Source: Virgibacillus sp. MSP4-1 (GTDB lineage Bacteria; Bacillota; Bacilli; Bacillales; Alkalibacillaceae). From it: a stretch of DNA of 64,000 bases. The stretch spans positions 1,116,001 through 1,180,000 of the forward strand of contig NZ_CP048021.1 of assembly GCF_010092505.1 (NCBI RefSeq), given 5' to 3'. The translations under genes and the position numbers were made by a program. Below, one piece after another: positions 17,803-26,145 of the stretch. Position 1 is the first letter of the stretch, and each line of letters opens with the position of its first letter. The notes beneath the pieces were generated by a model. It was given only the letters and a program-made list of their open reading frames with translations. It made no database searches and had not been told where the DNA came from.

Positions 17803-18726
17803 CTAATTCCATCCTTGGATAAGTTGAATGACAGCCGGTCCTAACAAAACGATAAATAAGGTTGGGAAGATGAATAACACCATAGGAATCAGCATTTTCA
17901 CGGGTGCCTTCATCGCTTGCTCCTTTACCTTTTGACGCTGTTGTTCGCGAATTCTCTGTGTCTGCGCCTGCAAAACTTTGGACATTCCTATCCCCATTTG
18001 ATCAGCCTGAATAATGGCGCTGATCACACTCTTTAAGAATTCAGATGCTACCCGGTTTCTTAAATCGGTTAGTGCGTTTTTCCTTGATTTGCCGAGTTTC
18101 ATATCCTCTAAAGCGTAGAGGAATTCCTTCGATAATGGTCCATCCATCTGTTTACAGACTCTTCTAAGCGCACTATCAAGCCCCATGCCGGCTTCTATGG
18201 AAACCGTGACCATATCAAAAAAATCCGGCATGGATTTTTCTATTTCTATGACTCTTTGTTTTTTCTTTGCAGTTATATAGTAATTAGCATAAAAATGAAT
18301 AAATAACGCTGCGAAAATACTTATGAAAATCAGTTTAGCCATTTGATCTGCAGATGGTAAAAACATCCCCCACAAAAGCAGGATAAAACCAACCGTTAGG
18401 ATTAGTCTCAGTAAAATAAAATTGAGGCTTGTCAAACCAAAAGGATTTCCCGCATCTCTTAATTTATTTTCCAAGTCCTGAAGCTTATGTTTAGGCGTTC
18501 TTTTTAAAATAAAACCTCTAAATTTTTCAGCCAGCGGGGACAGAATCCGCATTTTAAATGACGATAACTCTTTATCTTCTTCCGGCTCAACAGAACGACT
18601 CGTATCAACAAACGGCATCAGACGGAGGTCAATTTGAAGTTTATTTTGATGTACACTTATTTGTACTGTAAGAAACAATATGGAGAAAAAAGCAAAAGAA
18701 ATCATCCATAACAAAAACACTGCCAT
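17803..18726 (-). CDS. tadC: Tad pilus inner-membrane protein TadC (T2SF domain)
   Basis: A 307-residue membrane protein with an N-terminal helix, a central pair of helices near 105-150, and a T2SF (GspF-type) domain at about 165-295 ending with a C-terminal helix (LIPMVLFIFPTLFIVLLGP). It contains the family motif VSIEAGMGLDSALRRV. With TadB it forms the platform that the TadA ATPase acts on to assemble Flp pili. Last gene of the operon, 2 bp after tadB. Confidence 0.88.
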   Translation of the reverse strand: MAVFLLWMISFAFFSILFLTVQISVHQNKLQIDLRLMPFVDTSRSVEPEEDKELSSFKMRILSPLAEKFRGFILKRTPKHKLQDLENKLRDAGNPFGLTSLNFILLRLILTVGFILLLWGMFLPSADQMAKLIFISIFAALFIHFYANYYITAKKKQRVIEIEKSMPDFFDMVTVSIEAGMGLDSALRRVCKQMDGPLSKEFLYALEDMKLGKSRKNALTDLRNRVASEFLKSVISAIIQADQMGIGMSKVLQAQTQRIREQQRQKVKEQAMKAPVKMLIPMVLFIFPTLFIVLLGPAVIQLIQGWN

Positions 18727-18728
18727 GT

Positions 18729-19703
18729 CTACACCTCAATTCTTACAATCTTTTGAATCACAAGCCAGCCGATAAAACCTGAAACAGCTCCCATAGCAAG
18801 GAACGCCAAACCTAAAGGATGCTCCAGCATTGGTGAAAAGTAACTGGGACTTGCTACATTTAATATCAGGCCCAGCACAACAGGTAATAAAGAAATAATA
18901 ATCGCCGACATACGCCCCTGTGAGGTTAATGTCTTCAATTCATCCTTCATACGAATCCTTTCATGAATCGTTTCTTCAATCGTTTCAAATAGCTTTGAAA
19001 GGTTTCCGCCCGTGGACCTTTGAATAAGTACGGCGGTCACAACTAATTTTAAGTCTTTGTTTGGTAAACGGCTTAACAGATTTTGAAAAGATTGTTCCAT
19101 GGATACCCCTAAGTTCATCTCCCGAATGGCTTTTGCAAATTCAGTACCGAGCGGATCAGAAACTTCTTTCGACACTAACTGCATGGCCTGCATAAAACTA
19201 AATCCTGACTTCATCGCTGTACTAATAGTTCCCAATGCCTGAGGGAGCTGATCCGAGCACGCTTGTATTCTCTTTTTTCGTTTATGTTTTAAATAACGGC
19301 CCGGTCCGAACCACCCAATAAGAGGAAGAAGGATAACCATCATCAAGTTTAATTCCATTGCGAATGCTGTCATCAAAGTCAGCAAGACACTTAACAGTCG
19401 AATAGCCATAAACTCTTCCGATTTTATGGGGACACCCGATGTTTCAATAAGCTCTGTCCATTTTTCTGTTTGCTTTTTCCCGCGAAATATCCTTGAGAAT
19501 CTTTGAAAAGCTGGCCTTAAAAATGCGTCTCTATTGTCTTTCTCTATTGTCCTGCCGCTTGCTGTCTTCTTATTTTCATCATTTGTTTCTTCAAGAAAGT
19601 ATTTCTTCAACCGATATTCGACTTGAAGTTTATGACGCTTCAAGGTCATGGCAATCATTCCTGTAAACAATGTACTAAGCAGAAACAATAAGATAAACAC
19701 CAT
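18729..19703 (-). CDS. tadB: Tad pilus inner-membrane protein TadB (T2SF domain)
   Basis: A 324-residue platform protein with an N-terminal helix (VFILLFLLSTLFTGMIAM), a middle hydrophobic pair near 105-135, the T2SF domain with ISTAMKSGFSFMQAM, and C-terminal helices. The ATG at 19703 is preferred: GGAGG lies 10 nt upstream and the ATG overlaps the TAA of tadA as TAATG. An upstream ATG at 19727 would overlap tadA by 25 bp. Partner of TadC. Confidence 0.88.
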   Translation of the reverse strand: MVFILLFLLSTLFTGMIAMTLKRHKLQVEYRLKKYFLEETNDENKKTASGRTIEKDNRDAFLRPAFQRFSRIFRGKKQTEKWTELIETSGVPIKSEEFMAIRLLSVLLTLMTAFAMELNLMMVILLPLIGWFGPGRYLKHKRKKRIQACSDQLPQALGTISTAMKSGFSFMQAMQLVSKEVSDPLGTEFAKAIREMNLGVSMEQSFQNLLSRLPNKDLKLVVTAVLIQRSTGGNLSKLFETIEETIHERIRMKDELKTLTSQGRMSAIIISLLPVVLGLILNVASPSYFSPMLEHPLGLAFLAMGAVSGFIGWLVIQKIVRIEV

Positions 19704-21058
19704 TATGACCAATCCTCCTGAAACCATTGGGAAGGTACCTCAAATCCATAATCGCTTAACTTATCCGCACAATCAGGCCGAATACCTGTTGATACAAACC
19801 TTCCCTTAATCCTGCCATCGCTTGCTGTTTCCGTCTGTTTAAAAACGAAGATATCCTGCAGAGTAATCGTATCTCCTTCCATTCCGGTGATTTCAGAGAT
19901 ATGGGTGATTTTTCTGCTTCCGTCCTTAAGTCTTGTCTGCTGGATAACAAGATCCACAGCTCCTGCAATCTGCTCACGAATGGCTCTGATCGGTAAGTCC
20001 ATACCGGCCATAAGAACCATAGTTTCTAAACGGGACAGCATATCTCTGGGAGAGTTTGCATGACCCGTTGCCAGCGAACCATCGTGACCTGTGTTCATAG
20101 CTTGTAGCATGTCCAAGGCTTCAGCACTTCTAACCTCACCAATTACAATTCGGTCAGGCCTCATACGCAGGGAGTTTCTCACTAAATCACGGATGGAAAT
20201 GGCACCCGTACCTTCAATATTAGGAGGACGTGTTTCCAACGATATGACATGATCCTGGGATAACTGCAGTTCTGCTGCATCCTCTATGGTGATAATTCGC
20301 TCATCGTGAGGAATGTAAGAGGATAAGACATTCAGCAATGTGGTTTTCCCTGAGCCTGTTCCACCACTGATAAACACATTTAATCTGGCTTTTACACAGG
20401 CATCCAGAAATTGAGCCATTTCTTCACTCAGAGTGCCGAAATGAATTAAATTTTCCATTTGCAACCGGTCCTGTGGGAACTTTCGAATCGTAATCGTCGG
20501 ACCGTTCAAAGCCAATGGAGGGATGATTGCATTTACCCTGGAACCATCCGGCAATCGGGCATCAACCATGGGACTGCTCTCATCAATTCTTCTTCCCAAG
20601 GGAGAAACAATTTTCTCGATGACCTGCAATACATGATCATGATCCCTGAAATAACCATCTGTCCTGATAAGGCGTCCACTCCGCTCAACATAAATATCAT
20701 CCGGGCCATTGACCATCACTTCTGAAACTTCCGGATCATTCAGGAATGGTGTAATCGGACCATATCCAATTAATTCATTTGAAATGTCTTCTATAAAGGA
20801 CTTTTTCATCTCAAATGATATTCGTTCTCCCTCCTCATTCAAGTATTTCATCGCTTCTTTATTTAAAAATTCGAATTGTTTATCATCATCAATTTCATTT
20901 TGTTTTCTTAATTCGGAAATCAAATGAGTTCGGAGCATCGTTTTTAATTCGTGTTCCTGAGGACGAACGCTGTCACTTCGGGATGGTCCAACAGCTGATG
21001 CAGATGAACCTTTTGGCTGATTTTCACTTTTTTCATTTAACCGTTTTAATAATGACAT
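19703..21058 (-). CDS. tadA: Tad pilus assembly ATPase TadA/CpaF
   Basis: A 451-residue secretion ATPase of the CpaF/VirB11 type. The Walker A motif GGTGSGKT is at residues 232-239; the Asp box (ERIITIEDAAEL) and Walker B (DRIVIGEVRSAEALDMLQA) follow, then the His box TGHANSP. A variable charged N-terminus precedes the N-domain (LIGYGPITPFLNDPEVSEVMV). It powers Flp pilus extension, and possibly retraction, from the cytosolic side of TadBC. A 130-bp gap without features separates it from cpaE. Confidence 0.93.
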   Translation of the reverse strand: MSLLKRLNEKSENQPKGSSASAVGPSRSDSVRPQEHELKTMLRTHLISELRKQNEIDDDKQFEFLNKEAMKYLNEEGERISFEMKKSFIEDISNELIGYGPITPFLNDPEVSEVMVNGPDDIYVERSGRLIRTDGYFRDHDHVLQVIEKIVSPLGRRIDESSPMVDARLPDGSRVNAIIPPLALNGPTITIRKFPQDRLQMENLIHFGTLSEEMAQFLDACVKARLNVFISGGTGSGKTTLLNVLSSYIPHDERIITIEDAAELQLSQDHVISLETRPPNIEGTGAISIRDLVRNSLRMRPDRIVIGEVRSAEALDMLQAMNTGHDGSLATGHANSPRDMLSRLETMVLMAGMDLPIRAIREQIAGAVDLVIQQTRLKDGSRKITHISEITGMEGDTITLQDIFVFKQTETASDGRIKGRFVSTGIRPDCADKLSDYGFEVPSQWFQEDWS

Positions 21059-21188
21059 CTACATCTCCTCTTTCACAATAGATTGTTTGCAAGAATGGGT
21101 GTTTAATCCGCTGCATTGAATTCTCCTGGATACCCTGGCTTAGAGACCATTGTTATTCAAAATAAGTTGATAAACCTTGCTCCATACT

Positions 21189-22376
21189 TTAATGACGCCA
21201 GCGAAAAAAGGAAAACCGTTTTTTCTTCCTTTTTCTTCGTGTTTCATTCCCGTCTTTATTAGAATCAATTCTTTTAACTAATTTCTCAATGGACTTGGCT
21301 ACATTGGTTTTAGGCGAGCGAATGACAAAAGGAATACCTAAATTAATGGAGCTAATAACCGTTTTATAATCACTCGGAATAGAGAGTTCCAGATTTTGAC
21401 CAATAATCTTCTCAACTGATGACTGGTCCATCCCTTCCATTTTGGTATCTCTGTTTAACAGAATTTTCACTTTATCCCTCAAACCTAATAATTCAAACGT
21501 ATCCATGGCCAGTTTTCCATTCTTTAATGCTGGTAAATCCAATGAGGTAATAAGCAGGATATCCTCTGAATTTTCGATGGCAACCAGGCTTGTTTCAACA
21601 AAGGATGGAGGGGTATCAACGATTATGACATCAAATTCTTTCTGAAGCTGGGATAGAATTGTGGAAATATGTTCCCCAGTAATCAATTCCGCAAATTCAG
21701 GGGAACTAGGAGCTGCCAGAACAGACACCTTTGTTTTCGGATCGTAGGTAATATATGGGTTAACCTTACCATCGCCATTTTCATAGGACTCCTTCAGCCA
21801 TTCATAAATCGTCTGCTTAGGCTGCAGATCCAACAGTAAAGGTACATCCCCAAATTGCAGGTCCAGATCGATAATGGCTACGTTTACGGCTTGTTTAGCA
21901 AAGGCCACAGCTAAATTGACACTAATAGTGGTCTTTCCAATCCCGCCCTTAGTACTCGCTACCGTAATGGTTCTTGCTGGGTTCCGGTCAAATTTTTTTT
22001 CTGCTTCTTCCAGTTTGATTTCAATAATACTTTCCGCTTTTACCAGTGCCTGCTTCCACTCCTGTTCTTCGAAATTCAGAGGAATTACGTCTGTTGCACC
22101 TACGTACATTGCCTTTTTATAATCAATTTCATCCTCATGGGCTATTAAAATGATTTTTAAATTAGGCATCTGTAAAGAAATGTCTCCGCATAGATCGTAA
22201 AAATCGTATGCGGAGCTGGAAGTAATAAACAAAACGCCGTAGTCATCATCACTTATGAAGGATTGAAACTCTTCCCGGTTACGAAAGGACTTTGCAAATT
22301 TACGATCATAGTAAAGAAGTTTCTTGATGGCTTCCGTTGAAGGTCCATTACTGGATATAATAAAGTAATTGATCAT
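21189..22376 (-). CDS. cpaE: CpaE/TadZ-like pilus localisation ATPase (ParA/MinD fold)
   Basis: A 395-residue protein with a receiver-like N-terminal domain (1-120) lacking a clear phospho-acceptor signature, then a MinD/ParA ATPase with the deviant Walker A KGGIGKT (143-149) and the VIIVDTPPSFVETSL switch region. The tail is strongly basic (RRKRKKKRFSFFRWRH), a possible membrane-contact helix. CpaE/TadZ proteins place the pilus machine in the cell. Its ATG overlaps the TGA of cpaB. Confidence 0.88.
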   Translation of the reverse strand: MINYFIISSNGPSTEAIKKLLYYDRKFAKSFRNREEFQSFISDDDYGVLFITSSSAYDFYDLCGDISLQMPNLKIILIAHEDEIDYKKAMYVGATDVIPLNFEEQEWKQALVKAESIIEIKLEEAEKKFDRNPARTITVASTKGGIGKTTISVNLAVAFAKQAVNVAIIDLDLQFGDVPLLLDLQPKQTIYEWLKESYENGDGKVNPYITYDPKTKVSVLAAPSSPEFAELITGEHISTILSQLQKEFDVIIVDTPPSFVETSLVAIENSEDILLITSLDLPALKNGKLAMDTFELLGLRDKVKILLNRDTKMEGMDQSSVEKIIGQNLELSIPSDYKTVISSINLGIPFVIRSPKTNVAKSIEKLVKRIDSNKDGNETRRKRKKKRFSFFRWRH

Positions 22377-23002
22377 TTAGGTATCACCCCTTTATTTAAC
22401 TTTTCCATGGTTACGTGAATGTGGGGGGAATCTCCTTTGTCCTCAGGGTCGCGAAGCATTAATGTATAAAAGCCCTGATCCACTGTATAAGCAAGTGCAG
22501 CCCCTTCTTCTGGTAAAACCTCCAGTGTAATTAAAGAAGAAGAGACTTCATTGTTCTCTGAGTCAGTACCTGACCCCATGGCCAATACTTTAAGCTTCTG
22601 AAACAGGATTTGCGCATTTGTTTCAGTACCTTTGACTGCAGGAACAACGGCAACAACATCTACAAAATCCCCGGGCTGAATAAAACGGCTTACACTTTGC
22701 ACTTCCGTTACCGGAATGGAAATGGCTCGTTTTCCTTTTTCAATGGCCAACGCAGGTTTCGCGCTCGTTTCCTCTTCCTTAAATTCCTCTGTTACCTCAT
22801 CAGCATTGTTTGCTGTCTCTGCTGTTTTTGTTTGTACCTGTTCTCTTTCTTGATCATTGACCTCTGACGTTTCCTTATCCGAGACTGGCACCTGCTTTAG
22901 AACAGATGGATCAGATGACTGATTAAGAACAAGATATAATAAAGACGAAAAAATAAACCCTAAAAAGATCGATATAATCCACATTTTCTTTAAGCTTTTC
23001 AC
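22373..23002 (-). CDS. cpaB: CpaB/RcpC-like pilus assembly protein (SAF domain)
   Basis: A 209-residue protein with an N-terminal membrane anchor (about 5-26), an acidic Glu/Thr-rich linker (40-80), and a CpaB-type domain with SVSRFIQPGDFVDVVAVVPA. The SAF and RcpC/CpaB region follows to the C-terminus. In Gram-negatives it works with the secretin; here there is no outer membrane and no secretin gene, so it probably acts within the wall (inference). GTG start; ATGA overlap with cpaE. Confidence 0.82.
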   Translation of the reverse strand: MKSLKKMWIISIFLGFIFSSLLYLVLNQSSDPSVLKQVPVSDKETSEVNDQEREQVQTKTAETANNADEVTEEFKEEETSAKPALAIEKGKRAISIPVTEVQSVSRFIQPGDFVDVVAVVPAVKGTETNAQILFQKLKVLAMGSGTDSENNEVSSSLITLEVLPEEGAALAYTVDQGFYTLMLRDPEDKGDSPHIHVTMEKLNKGVIPK

Positions 23003-23019
23003 ACATCATCACCATTTTC

Positions 23020-23919
23020 TTATTGAATTAATTTCAGACCATATGCACCATAGTCATATTGATCCGGTGAACTGCCACCATTAAGGGATGTCTCGATAAA
23101 CCGTCCCAGTACAATCGATTTATCATAAGGTGCTGTGCCTTCTAAAAAGAAAGTTGCAAATCCGACAATTTCAATTTCCTTAATCTTATTCACATCAACA
23201 TTCACCGGCTTATACACCATAACGATCACGACCCGCTCACAGCCCGAACTATAATTTAAATGCGTGGCGTCGGGACATTTCGATACTCGATAATCGACAG
23301 CATCCTCTGTAGCACCACTCATTTTTCCCGGCTCCGTAGACAGAATTTCACCTACATGCAAGGTTTTGTCAAAGCCTTTTTTAAAATCCTCAAGATAGTT
23401 ACGAGCTCCAGAGCCTGTCAATTCAATGGCTCCAAAGTTTCCTACCACAGGATCTCCTACTTTCAGCTCAATTAAATCAGCTTTAGACATATCAGTGTTG
23501 TATTGTACACCAAGAGGAATTGCACCTTTAACTGAATCAAGGGGTGCCAGCTGTACAACAGCACTTGCTTCCAGTACAGGATCATCAAATCCAAATACTT
23601 TTCCAAACGTTAAGCTTACCGATTTTTGTCCATGGACCTTTATTCCTTTATTTTCAGATAAAAACTCAACAAAAATTTGATCAGCATCTCCATTTTGAAA
23701 GGCTGTCCATTTGGCAGAATCAGTCGCCTGTTCCGGAGATGAGGGAAGTTCCTGCGCTCCCGCTAAAGCAGCAGCGTCCACCATATTCTGCAGTCGATTT
23801 TTTTCCAGATAAAAATGGCCACCATCTAAAACAAGAGCAACCATTGCTAAAAAGGCGCTCATCGCTAACGCAACCAGAACCATTACAGCCCCATCTTCAC
23901 GTTTTCTGAAGTTCCTCAT
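23020..23919 (-). CDS. TadG-like pseudopilin/pilus-associated protein
   Basis: A 299-residue protein with a short basic start, then a TadE/TadG-type hydrophobic segment (GAVMVLVALAMSAFLAMVALVLDGG, about residues 9-33) and an extracytoplasmic region with a Cys pair (SKCPDATHLNYSSGCERVV). The segment LDGGHFYLEKNRLQNMVDAAALAGAQ is the Flp-pilus-assembly TadG-like motif. It is probably a minor structural part at the cell surface. It abuts tadE by 1 bp. Confidence 0.82.
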   Translation of the reverse strand: MRNFRKREDGAVMVLVALAMSAFLAMVALVLDGGHFYLEKNRLQNMVDAAALAGAQELPSSPEQATDSAKWTAFQNGDADQIFVEFLSENKGIKVHGQKSVSLTFGKVFGFDDPVLEASAVVQLAPLDSVKGAIPLGVQYNTDMSKADLIELKVGDPVVGNFGAIELTGSGARNYLEDFKKGFDKTLHVGEILSTEPGKMSGATEDAVDYRVSKCPDATHLNYSSGCERVVIVMVYKPVNVDVNKIKEIEIVGFATFFLEGTAPYDKSIVLGRFIETSLNGGSSPDQYDYGAYGLKLIQ

Positions 23920-23920
23920 T

Positions 23921-24307
23921 CTACTCCATCCTCATAACGGTTTCACTCGTTACTAAAAACGGATTTGGTAAGAGTTGTCTGATAAAGGGAGTAAGGATTT
24001 CGACTGGGTATGATGTGGAAATACTGACATAGCTTCCTCTGGACCGGTTGCTTTCTGGTGAGATGGTAATGGATAAATACTCCTGATTTAAGGCCGGTGC
24101 AGCCTGATATGCTGTTTCTGCTATTTCTAAGTTGTCATCGCCAACACTTGCTGCTCTGGCTGATTCGCGACTGACATGCTCAACTGTCATATAGGTGTGT
24201 ATGATTCGTCCAATGTCAATCATTCCAAATATTAATAACAGCAGGATGGGTAAAACTAAAGCTATCTCAACAACTGCCTGTCCACGTTGTGATTTTCTTA
24301 AACCCAT
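23921..24307 (-). CDS. tadE: TadE-like minor pseudopilin
   Basis: A 128-residue protein starting with a short basic leader (MGLRKSQRGQAVVEIALVLP). The processing site is G followed by QAVVE, then one membrane helix, as in TadE prepilins. IGRIIHTYMTVEHVSRESARAAS is the conserved downstream stretch. The prepilin peptidase encoded just upstream is the likely processing enzyme; their genes overlap by 10 bp. Confidence 0.87.
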   Translation of the reverse strand: MGLRKSQRGQAVVEIALVLPILLLLIFGMIDIGRIIHTYMTVEHVSRESARAASVGDDNLEIAETAYQAAPALNQEYLSITISPESNRSRGSYVSISTSYPVEILTPFIRQLLPNPFLVTSETVMRME

Positions 24308-24795
24308 AACGATTCTGCTCCCAAAGTAATAAATGTTCCAATCACAATGGCCACTCCATATGGAAAGGCGTGGTGCAGTTCATCCTTATTTAAAGAGTCC
24401 AGGGTTCTCAGTTTCGTTACGTACAGAATACGTTTAAAGGAGTGAAGCAAATCCTTTCTTTTCAGCAGCAGTACGACAGCTATCATCCCGCCAATCAGAG
24501 CTGTATAGATAAACGCATAAAAAACAAATTGCATGCCTTGAAGAGCACCAATGGCAGCCAATAATTTCACGTCGCCGGCACCCACGCCACCTAACAAAAA
24601 TGGAAGGAATAAGAGACCAAGCCCTAGTAAAAATCCACTTGTACTGAACAGAAGTCCATAAAGTCCTCCGGTTATAACATGATAAATAAATGCAAATCCT
24701 ATAGTAGGGATCGTTACGATATTTAAGATTTTACGTGTTTTTATGTCCGTAATTAATGAGATGATTAAAATGACGGAAAGAATAACCTCAATCAA
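24298..24795 (-). CDS. tadV: Prepilin peptidase TadV/CpaA (A24 family)
   Basis: About 165 residues and six predicted helices. The two catalytic Asp of A24 peptidases are visible in SLITDIKTRKI near the N-terminus and GGVGAGDVKLLAAIG (GxGD motif) in the middle. It cleaves the Flp and TadE-type leaders at the cytosolic membrane face. It lacks the methylase domain of large PilD proteins. The TTG at 24795 has AAAGGAG at 8 nt, while the upstream GTG at 24804 touches the ribosome site. Confidence 0.9.
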   Translation of the reverse strand: MIEVILSVILIISLITDIKTRKILNIVTIPTIGFAFIYHVITGGLYGLLFSTSGFLLGLGLLFLPFLLGGVGAGDVKLLAAIGALQGMQFVFYAFIYTALIGGMIAVVLLLKRKDLLHSFKRILYVTKLRTLDSLNKDELHHAFPYGVAIVIGTFITLGAESLWV

Positions 24796-24815
24796 TTCAC
24801 TCACTCCTTTAATTC

Positions 24816-24865
24816 CAAAAAAATAACCCTACTTCTTTGAAATAAATGGTTACAAGAAATAGGGT
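24816..24865 (-). terminator. Terminator right after the flp pilin gene
   Basis: On the minus strand ACCCTATTTCTTG and CAAAGAAGTAGGGT pair and are followed by TTATTTTTTT. It lies between flp and tadV in the operon. Partial read-through would give far more pilin mRNA than machinery mRNA. Confidence 0.85.
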
Positions 24866-24904
24866 CTGCGAATATTTATGGTTAAACTTTGTTGGATATC
24901 ATTG

Positions 24905-25120
24905 TTAGTTAGTAGAGGAAGTTGTGTCTGGAGTTGTTTCCGTAATTGTATCCGGATTTGTAATTGACGTTACGATGGAATCAAATTTTGCTTTTAGTTC
25001 ATCACCAAGCGTAACCAGCGCTACGACAACCACCAGTGCAATCAGACCAAGAATCAGACCATATTCAGTCATACCTTGTCCTTTTTCTTCTTTAACTAAT
25101 CTCTGCATTCGTTTGTTCAT
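24905..25120 (-). CDS. flp: Flp-type major pilin
   Basis: A 71-residue prepilin. A basic leader ending KEEKG is followed by QGMTEYGLILGLIALV: the Glu-Tyr pair at +5/+6 after the Gly is the Flp processing signature. One hydrophobic helix and a short Thr/Ser-rich tail follow. It is the structural pilin for the Tad machine encoded downstream. The ATG at 25120 follows GGGGGT; longer in-frame starts lie within the leader and are rejected. Confidence 0.92.
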   Translation of the reverse strand: MNKRMQRLVKEEKGQGMTEYGLILGLIALVVVVALVTLGDELKAKFDSIVTSITNPDTITETTPDTTSSTN

Positions 25121-25216
25121 TTGTGTATTACCCCCATTAATTTTATGAAATTTTTCAAAACCAGGCTGGCTGTTTTCCCGATTGGAGGATTGAATATATA
25201 AATAATAAGAATGAAT

Positions 25217-25287
25217 AATGGCTATTCCTATCGTTCCATCAGCCCTCTTTCGCAAGGTTTTCCGTCCCTGCAAAACTTATATTAGCA
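25217..25287 (-). promoter_or_regulatory. flp promoter and structured 5' leader
   Basis: On the minus strand an extended -10 TGCTAATAT (25279-25287) predicts a start near 25272. The transcript would then begin with a hairpin GCAGGG / CCTTGC (25252-25271), a GAAAGAG linker and a second hairpin GGCT / AGCC (25220-25244). The ATG is about 150 nt downstream. A regulatory RNA is possible; no known class was confirmed. Confidence 0.45.
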
Positions 25288-25345
25288 TGGTGGAAGAGAA
25301 AAAGCACTAGAGTATTAATGGTAAGTATGGAAGGTGCGTTAGTTT

Positions 25346-25684
25346 ATGGAGATTATTAGCAATGACAAAAGGTTCAAGGTCCCAATCAGTATACTAAGAT
25401 ATCAGACGTTCTGGAAAAGGTTCAGAGGACTTATGTTCAGATTATCCCCTATCAAAGACGAAGGGATTTTCATATGCCCCTGCAATTCCATTCATATGTT
25501 TTTTATGTTTTTCCCTATCGATGTAGTCTTTTTGGATGAACATCATCAGGTGGTTAAAACCATAGTCCATCTAAAACCGTGGCACGTGGTCCGGCCGGTA
25601 AAACACGCGGTTAGCGCAATTGAACTTCCAAGCGGAACCATTCACAAGTACCAAATTAAAACTCATGACAAAATAAAGCTGTAA
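25346..25684 (+). CDS. DUF192-family protein
   Basis: A 112-residue protein with the DUF192 core: RFRGLMFR, a CNSIHMFFMFFPIDVVFLD segment, then LKPWHVVRPVKHAVSAIELPSG. The family forms a small beta fold of unknown biochemical role. It is divergent from flp, separated by the flp leader and promoter, so a link to pilus expression or surface function is plausible but unproven. No signal peptide is evident, unlike the exported forms. The ribosome site (AAGGTG) is weak. Confidence 0.8.
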   Translation: MEIISNDKRFKVPISILRYQTFWKRFRGLMFRLSPIKDEGIFICPCNSIHMFFMFFPIDVVFLDEHHQVVKTIVHLKPWHVVRPVKHAVSAIELPSGTIHKYQIKTHDKIKL

Positions 25685-25743
25685 TGAAATAAACTTGTGG
25701 AGATTGGTCCAGTCTAAGGGTAGTAAATAAAGGAGTGATTCAA

Positions 25744-25938
25744 ATGACGAAGAGAAACCGAAGAAACATACAATCGAAGGCTCCCAAGCGTGAAGAACTA
25801 AGTGTCCAAACCTATGATCCGTTTCACGACGATCAGGAAACCTATCCAGGAGATTCGGCAGACGAGCACAAGAGATTGGAATCTGTCAACAAAACCATTG
25901 GTGCTGATGAAATAAAACAGCAGAATGAAAATTTGTAG
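25744..25938 (+). CDS. Small hydrophilic hypothetical protein
   Basis: A 64-residue highly charged protein, basic at the N-terminus (TKRNRRNIQSKAPKREE) and acidic after that (DPFHDDQETYPGDSADEH). It has no cysteine, membrane helix or recognised domain and is probably disordered. The ATG at 25744 lies 8 nt after AAAGGAG; an in-frame GTG 9 nt upstream overlaps that site. Unknown function. Confidence 0.55.
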   Translation: MTKRNRRNIQSKAPKREELSVQTYDPFHDDQETYPGDSADEHKRLESVNKTIGADEIKQQNENL

Positions 25939-25998
25939 CAAAAGAGCAGAAAAAACTGTTTGCCTTCCGGACTCAAAGAACAAAGGCGGAAGCACCCG

Positions 25999-26019
25999 TT
26001 TGTCCAGCTGCGGCTCTCA
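25999..26019. repeat. Short motif shared with 31356-31376
   Basis: The stretch TTTGTCCAGCTGCGGCTCTC, plus one base, recurs at 31356-31376 with two differences. The first bases lead into the longer dispersed repeat that starts at 26006. It is preceded by AAAGGCGGAAGCACCC, a type of sequence often dispersed in Bacillaceae genomes. Confidence 0.55.
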
Positions 26020-26068
26020 GGGCCAAGCGGTCATAAGCAGAACACTCTCCATGACCAAAAAACGGCCA
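26006..26068. repeat. Dispersed 63-bp repeat, copy 1
   Basis: This segment and 47004-47066 align without gaps over 63 bp with about ten differences (roughly 84% identity). Both begin AGCTGCGGCTC and end in ACGGCCA. Both lie in non-coding DNA next to the 3' end of a minus-strand gene. No ORF or terminal repeats are visible, so it is likely a remnant of a dispersed non-coding element. Confidence 0.75.
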
Positions 26069-26145
26069 CTTCGGAAATTCTGGTTATGTCCAGGTCTAAA
26101 CGGTTGCCTCCTCTATTTTCATTTCCATAGGACTGTCCAGATCGG

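Noticed and set aside
25217-25272. c-di-GMP-I (GEMM) riboswitch before flp
   Set aside because: Words such as GGGACGG, AAAACC and GCGAAAG occur, but their order and the pairing pattern do not fit the class; kept only as an unassigned leader.
24905-25273. Longer 122-residue version of the Flp pilin
   Set aside because: The extra 51 codons cover the structured leader and have no ribosome site; the ATG at 25120 with GGGGGT gives a normal prepilin leader.
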